64,000 bases of DNA from Streptococcus infantis (GTDB lineage Bacteria > Bacillota > Bacilli > Lactobacillales > Streptococcaceae), in NCBI RefSeq assembly GCF_000960085.1, contig NZ_JYGT01000010.1:265633-329632 (forward strand), read 5' to 3'. This document shows, in pieces, positions 54,301-62,170 of this stretch. The position numbers and the translations under genes are program-made. How positions within the stretch are numbered: the first letter of the stretch is position 1; each line of letters begins with the position of its first letter. The notes beneath the pieces are model-generated. The model searched no databases and had not been told where the DNA came from. It saw only the letters and a program-made list of their open reading frames with translations.

Positions 54301-55293
54301 TTATTGTTTGTTATGAGTTTTACGGATTGCATCTTTGATGCTTTCAACTGTCGGAATCATTGCATTTTCAAGATTTTGTGCATAAGGCATTGGTACATCC
54401 TCACCTGCACAACGGCGAATAGGTGCATCTAAATAATCGAACGCTTCTGATTCTGAAATAATAGCTGAGATTTCACCGATAAAACCACTTGTCTTGTGGG
54501 CATCGTTGACAAGAACTACTTTTCCAGTCTTCTTAACTGAATTAATAATGATGTCTTTATCAAGTGGAACCAAAGTACGTGGGTCTACTACTTCTACTGA
54601 GATGCCTTCTTCGGCCAATTCTTCAGCTGCTTGCATAACACGACGAAGCATTTTTCCGTATGTTACTACTGTTACATCAGTTCCTTCACGTTTGATTTCT
54701 CCGACACCAAGTGGGATAGTATAGTCTGGGTCAACAGGTACTTCACCTTTTTGGTTAAATTCTGATTTGTATTCAAGAATGATAACAGGGTTGTTGTCAC
54801 GGATAGAAGACTTAAGAAGTCCCTTCATATCAGCTGGTGTACCTGGAGCTACAACCTTCAATCCTGGGATATGCGTAAACCAAGATTCCAATGATTGTGA
54901 GTGTTGAGCTGCAGAACCAACTCCATTACCGGCCGCACAGCGGATTGTCATTGGTACTTGCCCTTTTCCACCAAACATGTAACGAGTTTTAGCTGCTTGG
55001 TTGACGATATTATCCATGGCAATAACTGAAAAGTCCATGAAAGTCATATCAACGATTGGACGAAGTCCAGTCATAGCAGCACCAGCAGCAGCACCAGAAA
55101 TTGCAGCTTCTGAAATTGGACAGTCACGTACACGTTCTGGTCCAAATTCTTCAAGCATACCTACAGATGTACCAAAGTCTCCACCAAAGACACCGACATC
55201 TTCACCCATCAAGAGTACATTTTCATCACGACGCATTTCCTCAGACATTGCAAGGATAATGGTATCGCGGAAAGACATTAATTTTGTTTCCAT
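54301..55293 (-). CDS. acoB: E1 beta subunit of 2-oxo acid (pyruvate/acetoin) dehydrogenase
   Basis: The 330-residue protein starts METKLMSFRDTIILAMSEEM. It has MGEDVGVFGGDFGTSVGM, FMDFSVIAMDNIVNQAAKTR and the C-terminal transketolase-like GKVVLVNDAHKTSGFIGEIS. With E1 alpha it forms the thiamin-diphosphate decarboxylase. Streptococcal versions are called acoB or pdhB; whether the substrate is pyruvate or acetoin is not settled by sequence. It follows E1 alpha by 16 bases. Confidence 0.92.
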   Translation of the reverse strand: METKLMSFRDTIILAMSEEMRRDENVLLMGEDVGVFGGDFGTSVGMLEEFGPERVRDCPISEAAISGAAAGAAMTGLRPIVDMTFMDFSVIAMDNIVNQAAKTRYMFGGKGQVPMTIRCAAGNGVGSAAQHSQSLESWFTHIPGLKVVAPGTPADMKGLLKSSIRDNNPVIILEYKSEFNQKGEVPVDPDYTIPLGVGEIKREGTDVTVVTYGKMLRRVMQAAEELAEEGISVEVVDPRTLVPLDKDIIINSVKKTGKVVLVNDAHKTSGFIGEISAIISESEAFDYLDAPIRRCAGEDVPMPYAQNLENAMIPTVESIKDAIRKTHNKQ

Positions 55294-55309
55294 ATTTCTC
55301 TACTTCTCC

Positions 55310-56278
55310 TTAGTCTGCGTAAATATCTTCAAAAGCTGATTCTAGTGGAGGGAATGGACTTTCTTCTGCAAACTTAACAGATGCTTCCACTGCTTCCTTG
55401 ACTTGAGCCTGAATTTCTTCAAGTTCTTCTGCACTAGCAATTTTATTTTCGACTAGGTACTTGCGGAGGTTTTCGATTGGATCTTTTTCCTTCCACTCAT
55501 CGACTTCTTCACGTGTACGGTATTTACCAGGGTCTGATGATGAGTGACCAAGCCAACGGTAAGTTACGCTTTCGATTAAGACAGGGCCTTTACCAGAACG
55601 AACATGGTCAACTGCTTTCTTAAATCCTTCATATACATCAATTACATTGTTTCCGTCAGGAATAAACATACCAGGAATACCGTAAGCAGCGCTACGCTCG
55701 TGAATATGCTGAACATTAGTCATTTTCTTGATGTCAGCAGAAATTCCATAACCGTTATTGATACAGTAGAAAATAACTGGAAGATTCCAAATTGAGGCCA
55801 TATTAACAGCTTCGTGGAATACACCTTCGTTAGTCGCTCCATCACCAAAGAAGCAGACAACGATTTTACCAGTATTTTTCATTTGTTGAGTAAGGGCAGC
55901 ACCTACTGCAATCCCCATACCACCACCAACAATACCGTTGGCACCAAGGTTACCTGCATCAAGGTCAGCGATGTGCATTGATCCACCTTTACCTTTACAA
56001 GTTCCAGTATACTTACCAAGGATTTCAGCCATCATACCATTAAGGTCGATTCCTTTAGCAATGGCTTGACCGTGACCACGGTGGTTTGATGTGATAAGGT
56101 CATCTTCATTAAGAGCTAACATAGCCCCAACGTTAGCAGCCTCCTCACCAACAGAAAAGTGCGTCATTCCTGGCACTTTCCCTTTTTTTACTAATTGAGC
56201 AATTTTTAAATCCATACGACGAATTTCTTCCATCTTACGGAACATCTCAAGCAAAAGATTTTTATCTAAAGTTGACAT
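55310..56278 (-). CDS. acoA: E1 alpha subunit of 2-oxo acid (pyruvate/acetoin) dehydrogenase
   Basis: The 322-residue protein has HFSVGEEAANVGAMLALNED, ITSNHRGHGQAIAKG, KGGSMHIADLDAGNLGANGI and the thiamin-diphosphate motif GDGATNEGVFHEAVN followed by INNGYG. The regulatory loop YRWLGHSSSDPGKYR is present. AAAGG lies before the ATG. First gene of the operon, with TTGACT-N17-TAGAAT upstream. Confidence 0.93.
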   Translation of the reverse strand: MSTLDKNLLLEMFRKMEEIRRMDLKIAQLVKKGKVPGMTHFSVGEEAANVGAMLALNEDDLITSNHRGHGQAIAKGIDLNGMMAEILGKYTGTCKGKGGSMHIADLDAGNLGANGIVGGGMGIAVGAALTQQMKNTGKIVVCFFGDGATNEGVFHEAVNMASIWNLPVIFYCINNGYGISADIKKMTNVQHIHERSAAYGIPGMFIPDGNNVIDVYEGFKKAVDHVRSGKGPVLIESVTYRWLGHSSSDPGKYRTREEVDEWKEKDPIENLRKYLVENKIASAEELEEIQAQVKEAVEASVKFAEESPFPPLESAFEDIYAD

Positions 56279-56314
56279 AATCTTGCCTTTCTATGTTTAA
56301 TTTCTTACATTTCT

Positions 56315-56343
56315 ATTCTAACTTATAGGTTAATGAGAGTCAA
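56315..56343 (-). promoter_or_regulatory. Promoter of the acoA-type operon
   Basis: On the reverse strand TTGACT (56343-56338) and TAGAAT (56320-56315) are 17 bases apart, and the acoA ATG follows 37 bases after the -10. Confidence 0.75.
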
Positions 56344-56352
56344 AGAATATGC

Positions 56353-56370
56353 TTGCTATTTTTTCACAAT
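56353..56370 (-). promoter_or_regulatory. Candidate Rex-box-like site upstream of acoA
   Basis: On the reverse strand ATTGTGAAAAAATAGCAA lies about 10 bases upstream of the acoA -35. Its TTGTGAA half matches the Rex operator, and the whole resembles the site before rex in this window. The second half is degenerate, so binding is only a possibility. Confidence 0.35.
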
Positions 56371-56376
56371 ATAAAA

Positions 56377-56409
56377 AAAGAAAAGTCAATGAAATCAAGA
56401 CTTTTCTTT
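56377..56409 (-). terminator. Terminator of the MATE gene
   Basis: AAAGAAAAGTC and GACTTTTCTTT form an 11-bp stem around an 11-base loop, with a T-run on the reverse strand. It lies about 50 bases after the MATE stop. Confidence 0.75.
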
Positions 56410-56459
56410 ACATAAAATGACTATTTCACAAAGTGATTTTCAAGGATACTTTCAACGAA

Positions 56460-57800
56460 TTATTTGAATCTTTTCATAATAACTTGTAAACGCCACTGAT
56501 AGAGTAAACCACTGATTACTAAACTTATGATAAGACCAATCCAGTACGAATAAGCGCCTAGATTTGTCGAATAGTCCAAAAGCCATCCAAGAGGAATAGC
56601 TACCCCCCAGTAACCAAGGAGACCGAGATAGAAAGGTATGCCTGTATCTTTATAGCCTCGTAAAATACCTTGTAACGGAGCAGCAAATGTATCAGCCAAC
56701 TGGAAAAATAGGCTATAGGTCATAAAACTTGCAGTTAATTGAATAAATTCAGGATCATAACCGTAAAGTCTCGCAACATTTTCTCGGAAAATATACAAAA
56801 AGGAGAGAGTCAAAACTGCGAATACCATAGCAGATAAACGCCCAATTTTGATGTATTTCTTAGCATCTTCTAGCCTTTTGGCTCCAACTTCGTAAGACAC
56901 CACAATCGCCATTGCTGTTGAAATACTCATAGGAAAGGCGTACATGAGAGATGAAAAGTTCATAGCAGACTGATGACTAGCTATTATCAATGATGAAAAC
57001 TTCGCCATAATCAAGCCAACTGATGAAAAAATAGCAACCTCTGCAAATACGGTTCCACCTATCGGTAGTCCTAATCTAATTGCTTCTTTTATCTTAGCCT
57101 TATCTAAGGGTAAACGTTTCTCTAAATGCAGCTCTTTCAGTTTTTCTTGTTTAAGAAGAACTAGTATAGAAATTAACAACAAAGCCCAATAAGCCAAGGA
57201 AGTCCCAAGTCCTGCTCCTGCACCTCCTAACTCAGGTAAACCAAAGGCTCCATAGATTAGTAAATAGTTAAAACCACTATTGAGAGGTAGCAATAAAAGC
57301 ATTAAATACATGGATAGTTTGGTCAGTCCCAGCGCATCAAGTAATGAACGAATAACACTAAAGAGTAAAAGTGGAATAATCCCGATTGCTAAAAACCATA
57401 GATAGCGTACTGCTATATCAGCTACTGCTGCTTCTAAACCCATATTGTTTAGAATTAGTGGCGCAGCAAGAAAAACTAAAGCAAATAGAACAATTGATAA
57501 ACCAAGTGAAAGATAAAGAAATTGATAAAAATCAGAAGCCACTTCATTTTTCTTTCCTCGACCCAAATGATGTCCAACTATAGGAACCAAGGCTGAGACA
57601 ATACCAGTTAGGAAGGTGAAAAAGGGATTCCATAGACTTGTCGCCATTGATACCCCAGCCAAATCTATAGTATTATACTGGCCAGTCATGGTCGTATCGA
57701 CAAAAGAAGCGGAATAATTGGCAAATTGATAGACTAGAATTGGAAAGAAAATCTTAAGAAATAAGATAAATTTGTCTTTAAAATGATGGGTTGGGTACAT
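56460..57800 (-). CDS. MATE family efflux transporter
   Basis: The 446-residue membrane protein has about twelve spans in two halves. It shows FVDTTMTGQYNTIDLAGVSM (about residues 32-51), FLTGIVSALVPIVGHHLGRG and, in the second half, GTVFAEVAIFSSVGLIMAKF and FAAPLQGILRGYKDTGIPFY, all typical of MATE cation-coupled drug exporters. A GAGAG lies upstream of the ATG. It stands alone between pyrC and the dehydrogenase operon. Substrates cannot be predicted. Confidence 0.92.
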   Translation of the reverse strand: MYPTHHFKDKFILFLKIFFPILVYQFANYSASFVDTTMTGQYNTIDLAGVSMATSLWNPFFTFLTGIVSALVPIVGHHLGRGKKNEVASDFYQFLYLSLGLSIVLFALVFLAAPLILNNMGLEAAVADIAVRYLWFLAIGIIPLLLFSVIRSLLDALGLTKLSMYLMLLLLPLNSGFNYLLIYGAFGLPELGGAGAGLGTSLAYWALLLISILVLLKQEKLKELHLEKRLPLDKAKIKEAIRLGLPIGGTVFAEVAIFSSVGLIMAKFSSLIIASHQSAMNFSSLMYAFPMSISTAMAIVVSYEVGAKRLEDAKKYIKIGRLSAMVFAVLTLSFLYIFRENVARLYGYDPEFIQLTASFMTYSLFFQLADTFAAPLQGILRGYKDTGIPFYLGLLGYWGVAIPLGWLLDYSTNLGAYSYWIGLIISLVISGLLYQWRLQVIMKRFK

Positions 57801-57842
57801 ATCGTCTCTCTCTAATTAATGATTCGAAAGAGCAGATTTCAC

Positions 57843-59111
57843 CTAGTTCTTATAGACAATCTGTCCATTACAGATTGTGTATTTGACCTGCCCTTTCAAA
57901 GATTCACCGATAAATGGTGAATTCGCTGCTTTAGAAGCAAAATGACTATCCACGATTCGGTCCGCTTTATCATCAAAAATTGTAATATCCGCTGGACCGT
58001 TTTCTGATAGATAACCTGCTTCAAAGTTATAAAGTTTTGCTGGGTTGTAGGACATTTTTTCTAACAATTGCATTAAACTCAACTCGCCAGCTTCCACCAA
58101 ATAGGTTAAACCTAGTGACAAAGAAGTTTCCAAGCCTGTCATACCTGATGGCGCTTTGGTAATATCCTCAACATTTTTCTCGTCAGCATGGTGAGGCGCG
58201 TGGTCAGTAGCAATGACAGAAATGACTCCAGATTTTAAACCTTCAATGACAGCACGACGGTCTGATTCCAAACGAAGAGGTGGATTCATCTTAGCGTTAC
58301 TTCCTTTAGTCAAAAGCAGAGCTTCAGTCTTCGAAAAATGCTGTGGAGCAACTTCTGCAGTTACGTTTGCTCCCATATTTTGAGCAAACTCTACAACTTT
58401 AACACTCTCTTCCTTAGACAAATGCTGGATATGAACATGGGCTTTTGTTGCATAGGCGATCATGACATCACGTGCAATCATTGCATACTCTGCAACCCCT
58501 GTAGCGCCACAAATATGGAAGTGTTCTTTAGCAATGTTTTCATTAAAACCTAGCGTACCATTAAGACCAGGATCTTCTTCGTGCAGACTGATAAAAGTGT
58601 TGAGTTTTTTAGCCTCTTCCATAGCTTCTTTAACTACTTTACTACTTTCAAGAGGAATTCCGTCATCAGAAAAACCAACTGCCCCTGCTTCTAAAAGGGC
58701 TTTAAAATCAGTTAAGTCTTGACCATTAAAGTTTTTGGTAATTGTAGCCACAGACTTAACGTTAATTTTTTCCTTGGCTGCTGATTGAAGAACTTCCTCT
58801 AAAGTCTCAACATCGGAGATAGTTGGATTGGTATTAGCCATCATAACGACAGTTGTAAAACCACCTGCAGCTGCTGCTAAAGCACCTGTATGAATGTCTT
58901 CTTTATGTGTTTGACCTGGTTCACGGAAATGAACATGGATATCTACCAATCCAGGTGCTACAACTAAGCCTGTTGCATCAATGACTTCTGCACCTTCTTC
59001 ACTAATTTGTGATGCAATTTTTATAATTTTCCCTTCATCAACCAAAACATCACAAACTTGATCCAAACCAGACTTTGGATCCATTACACGGCCATTTTTG
59101 ATTAGTAACAT
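57843..59111 (-). CDS. pyrC: Dihydroorotase
   Basis: The 422-residue amidohydrolase has the metal motif [20 protein letters not shown] (about residues 57-76), [11 protein letters not shown], the metal His in [10 protein letters not shown] and the catalytic Asp in [14 protein letters not shown]. It makes dihydroorotate from carbamoyl aspartate in pyrimidine synthesis. AAAGGAG lies before the ATG. It is 12 bases after mutX and not beside other pyr genes, as in pneumococcus. Confidence 0.95.
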   Translation of the reverse strand: MLLIKNGRVMDPKSGLDQVCDVLVDEGKIIKIASQISEEGAEVIDATGLVVAPGLVDIHVHFREPGQTHKEDIHTGALAAAAGGFTTVVMMANTNPTISDVETLEEVLQSAAKEKINVKSVATITKNFNGQDLTDFKALLEAGAVGFSDDGIPLESSKVVKEAMEEAKKLNTFISLHEEDPGLNGTLGFNENIAKEHFHICGATGVAEYAMIARDVMIAYATKAHVHIQHLSKEESVKVVEFAQNMGANVTAEVAPQHFSKTEALLLTKGSNAKMNPPLRLESDRRAVIEGLKSGVISVIATDHAPHHADEKNVEDITKAPSGMTGLETSLSLGLTYLVEAGELSLMQLLEKMSYNPAKLYNFEAGYLSENGPADITIFDDKADRIVDSHFASKAANSPFIGESLKGQVKYTICNGQIVYKN

Positions 59112-59123
59112 ATCTATACTCCT

Positions 59124-59588
59124 TTACTCGTAGAAATCCACTTGTGTGTCCAATAATTTATCACCATCATAGACAAACTTGGCTGAAAAGAAGGGTTTAT
59201 CCTCTAAGAGCCACTCAACAAAGGTGTGGTCACCTTCCCAGGTCGGCTTGCTAAGAACTTCATCATAAGGAACCCATTCTAAGGTACCTTCATTACAATC
59301 AATCAATTCACCCTCAAATTCAGTCACCTTAAATACATAGGTGTACCAGTCTAAATCTGGTGTGAATTCAGGAAAAGTGATAACTCCCTTTAAAACCGGC
59401 TTAGCCTTCAACCCTGTTTCTTCTAATATCTCACGTGCAGCACATTCTTGTGGAGTTTCCCCGCGTTCTAACTTACCACCTACACCGATCCATTTTCCTT
59501 CATGAACATCATTAGGCTTTTTATTGCGATGAAGCATGAGCAATTCTTTTCCATTATCAATATAGCAAATTGTCGCTAACTGAGGCAT
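59124..59588 (-). CDS. mutX: 8-oxo-dGTP diphosphatase MutX (Nudix hydrolase)
   Basis: The 154-residue protein contains the Nudix box from GGKLERGETPQECAAREI to LEETGL (about residues 37-60) and starts MPQLATICYIDNGKELLMLH. It hydrolyses oxidised nucleotides to prevent A:T to C:G changes. AAGGAG precedes the ATG. It lies in the ung-mutX-pyrC unit, so two DNA-repair or sanitation genes are co-transcribed. Confidence 0.93.
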   Translation of the reverse strand: MPQLATICYIDNGKELLMLHRNKKPNDVHEGKWIGVGGKLERGETPQECAAREILEETGLKAKPVLKGVITFPEFTPDLDWYTYVFKVTEFEGELIDCNEGTLEWVPYDEVLSKPTWEGDHTFVEWLLEDKPFFSAKFVYDGDKLLDTQVDFYE

Positions 59589-59597
59589 TTTCTCTCC

Positions 59598-60251
59598 TTA
59601 TCTAAGCCATTCGATTGGCTCTTGTCCTGTCTCTTTTAAAAATGCATTGGCCTTAGAAAAAGGCTTGGAACCCCAAAATCCTCTGTAAACAGAAAGAGGA
59701 CTTGGATGGGCTGATTCGATAATCAAGTGGTGAGGGTTGGTAACCAAGGCCTTCTTTTTACGTGCATATGCTCCCCAGAGTACAAAGACCACTGACCTAT
59801 CTAGATCATTGACAACCCGAATCACGGCATCAGTAAAAGGCTCCCATATCTGCCCAGCATGACCATTGGCCTGCCCAGCAGGAACCGTCAAGCAAGCATT
59901 GAGAAGTAAGACACCTTGCTCAGCCCAAGACGTTAAATCATGGGACTTCTTAGCTCCGATGTCATCCGACAATTCTTTCAAGATATTTTGCAAGGACGGC
60001 GGCGCTGGGATAGCATCGGGTACAGAAAAACTCAAACCCTGCGCTTGATCTGGCCCGTGATAGGGGTCTTGCCCTAGAATCACCACCTTCACTTCTTCAA
60101 GCGGTGTTGTCAAGAGAGCCTGAAAAACCTTCTCCTTAGGTGGATAAACAGTTCCCTGAGCATAGACCTGTTCCATAAATTGATTGATTTTCCCAAAATA
60201 ACCTTCAGTTAATTGCTCCTTAATCAAAGCATGCCAAGATGAGTGTTGCAT
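59598..60251 (-). CDS. ung: Uracil-DNA glycosylase
   Basis: The 217-residue enzyme has the water-activating loop [11 protein letters not shown], the uracil-binding [12 protein letters not shown] and the [13 protein letters not shown] loop. It removes uracil from DNA. The start at 60251 ([14 protein letters not shown]) follows AAAGGAG by 7 bases; a reading from 60275 adds eight residues without a ribosome binding site and overlaps the upstream gene. Confidence 0.95.
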   Translation of the reverse strand: MQHSSWHALIKEQLTEGYFGKINQFMEQVYAQGTVYPPKEKVFQALLTTPLEEVKVVILGQDPYHGPDQAQGLSFSVPDAIPAPPSLQNILKELSDDIGAKKSHDLTSWAEQGVLLLNACLTVPAGQANGHAGQIWEPFTDAVIRVVNDLDRSVVFVLWGAYARKKKALVTNPHHLIIESAHPSPLSVYRGFWGSKPFSKANAFLKETGQEPIEWLR

Positions 60252-60262
60252 CGCCAACTCCT

Positions 60263-61021
60263 TTATCGTATCCATCTAAAGGCACGTCTTAATTCATCCG
60301 TACCATTTTTAAAAAAGCATAAACCATGTGCAAGAATGATCTTATCCGGTTTCCAGTTTAACATACGGGCAAAGGAAACCTTTGCTTCCCTTTGCCTTCC
60401 TATAAAAGTCATCCGATAGTCAATAGGAGTTTGACCATCAGGAGCTGTTACACGAGCTAAACGATAGAATCTTCTGCGAATTGGACTAGCTATTTTTTCA
60501 GGTTCAAAATTCTCTATAAGGTCTGTTAAAATAAGTGTTTTAGTTGATTTATGAAAAAACACCACCTCTTCGATGACAGAACTTCCCTTAAAAATAAGCT
60601 GTTCAATCTCATCAGACCATAGGTCGGGAGCCATATCTGTTAAAGGAGCATCAAATTTTACCTTGACATTCTGACTTTTCGCTCTCTCTTCAACTCCTGG
60701 ACTAGACCATGCTTGTGCATGAGGATATCTTTTTCTCCAATCTGAAATATAGGCGTAGTGAATCTTATTTGGTGAAATCAGGTAAGCGACTTTGCCCAAA
60801 GCGTCCAGTTCAGTAAACAGTCCCTCATTTGGCGCAATCGGAGAGTGAATCCAAAGTTTGCCATCATTTAACTTAACCACCGTCATACGTGTCTGAAAAG
60901 GAAGTTTGAAGATCTTCACGTCCATTTGAATCAAATCACCATCTACTATCCAGATATTTTGATCAACTTCCTTTAGTGAATACAACGGTTCATAAAGAGA
61001 AAGAATTGGCCTAGACATCAT
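60263..61021 (-). CDS. DUF4336 domain-containing protein
   Basis: The 252-residue protein has [52 protein letters not shown] and a C-terminal [16 protein letters not shown]. These fit DUF4336, a metallo-beta-lactamase-fold relative of unknown function. Only part of the usual metal histidines is evident. The ATG at 61021 is followed by a second ATG; GAAGGAG is 13 bases upstream, a long spacing. Ung follows after 11 bases, so co-transcription is likely. Confidence 0.78.
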   Translation of the reverse strand: MMSRPILSLYEPLYSLKEVDQNIWIVDGDLIQMDVKIFKLPFQTRMTVVKLNDGKLWIHSPIAPNEGLFTELDALGKVAYLISPNKIHYAYISDWRKRYPHAQAWSSPGVEERAKSQNVKVKFDAPLTDMAPDLWSDEIEQLIFKGSSVIEEVVFFHKSTKTLILTDLIENFEPEKIASPIRRRFYRLARVTAPDGQTPIDYRMTFIGRQREAKVSFARMLNWKPDKIILAHGLCFFKNGTDELRRAFRWIR

Positions 61022-61088
61022 TTACTGCTACCGCTCCTTCATTTATACTGCCTCTATTATAGCAAAAAGTGGCTATCTAAACCACTTT

Positions 61089-61781
61089 TTACAGTTTATC
61101 TAAGATTTCTAGCAAAGCCTGATAAGAGTCGACTTCATAAGTTGGATGAGCTTGGGTCATATTTTCCAGATGATGAGGATTGTACCAGATAGTATCGATG
61201 CCAGCATTATTCCCCCCCTGAATATCAGCTGATAAGGAGTCGCCAATCATAAGGGCATGATCTTTATCAAAGTTAGGGATTCGAGCTCCAATTTTCTCAT
61301 AAAATGCTGCATCTGGTTTTTGGGTATGGAGTTGCTCTGAAATGAAGATTTCCTTGAAAAATGGTGCAATACCAGATTGTTCCAAACGTCCTGTCTGAAT
61401 AAAGGTAATTCCATTTGTAGCACCATAGAGTTCATAGCCCTTTCTTATCAATTTTTTTAATAAATCTTCTACACCTGGGAAAGTCTGCCCCTGTTTCGAT
61501 AGGAAAAACTGGTAGCGCCCTGCTAAGTAGGCCCCATCTTTTTCAATACCAAAATGAGCAAACAATTTTGCAAAACGTGTATTGACCAATTCTTTTTTTG
61601 TAATCTTTTTTAGCTCCAAGTCCTTCCAAAGTAATTTGTTCATAGGTACATAATAATCCTTGTACGCTTGGATATCCTCTACTCCTTCTTCTTCTAAGAG
61701 TTGCGTCAGAGCTATATCCTCACCAGCATCAAAATCGAGTAGTGTGTGATCGAGGTCGAAAAGTAAAAATTTATAATACAA
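61089..61781 (-). CDS. HAD-superfamily phosphatase (YjjG/YfnB type)
   Basis: The product is about 231 residues and reads YYKFLLFDLDHTLLDFDAGE at the start, with the DxDxT motif. It continues with YGATNGITFIQTGRLEQSGI (motif II Thr/Asn) and MIGDSLSADIQGGNNAGIDT (motif IV), ending in a cap-type YjjG nucleotidase layout. Likely a pyrimidine nucleotidase or house-cleaning phosphatase. The start is TTG at 61781 with AAAGGA about 11 bases upstream; a reading from 61847 adds an N-terminus not seen in relatives. Confidence 0.88.
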   Translation of the reverse strand: MYYKFLLFDLDHTLLDFDAGEDIALTQLLEEEGVEDIQAYKDYYVPMNKLLWKDLELKKITKKELVNTRFAKLFAHFGIEKDGAYLAGRYQFFLSKQGQTFPGVEDLLKKLIRKGYELYGATNGITFIQTGRLEQSGIAPFFKEIFISEQLHTQKPDAAFYEKIGARIPNFDKDHALMIGDSLSADIQGGNNAGIDTIWYNPHHLENMTQAHPTYEVDSYQALLEILDKL

Positions 61782-61980
61782 TTTAGAAATTTTCCTTTCT
61801 AAAAATACATTTAAAATATTATAGCATAATTGCATTTCTATAGACAAATAGCTATTGCTATTAGCAATGATTACATAAAATAAGTTTTTGTTAAACGAAT
61901 ATCAACTTTTAAAACTATAGAAATTATTTAAAAATTTCTTAAAAAAATATATACTCAACTTCCATTTCACATATTTAAAT

Positions 61981-62009
61981 TTGCTGTTAATATTATTTTG
62001 TGATATAAT
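61981..62009 (+). promoter_or_regulatory. Promoter of the surface-protein gene
   Basis: TTGCTG (61981-61986) and TATAAT (62004-62009) are 17 bases apart. Transcription from about 62016 gives a 5' leader of about 155 bases. Confidence 0.75.
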
Positions 62010-62015
62010 TCACCT

Positions 62016-62081
62016 ATAGGATAGTTTTAGTAATAGACTAGGAGGAGGCCAGTAATAAGGGTGTCTATAAAATCATCCTAT
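62016..62081 (+). promoter_or_regulatory. Hairpin in the 5' leader of the surface-protein mRNA
   Basis: ATAGGAT (62016-62022) pairs with ATCCTAT (62075-62081) and ATAGAC (62033-62038) with GTCTAT (62063-62068), enclosing a purine-rich loop with GGAGGAGG. The stem starts at the predicted 5' end of the mRNA, so it may stabilise it. The loop's GGAGGAGG is not followed by a usable start and is over 100 bases from the real one. Confidence 0.45.
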
Positions 62082-62170
62082 ATAAAATAATTGATTCAGG
62101 GAGTATTACTTAAAGTACAATATTTTTTTGTATCTTAAGAATACCAATCTAACAAAAGGGAAGGAAAATA

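Noticed and set aside
54059..54432. Two 66-codon forward frames antisense to the operon spacer and the acoB end
   Set aside because: No ribosome binding sites and no protein-like motifs; they overlap structured spacer or the acoB coding region.
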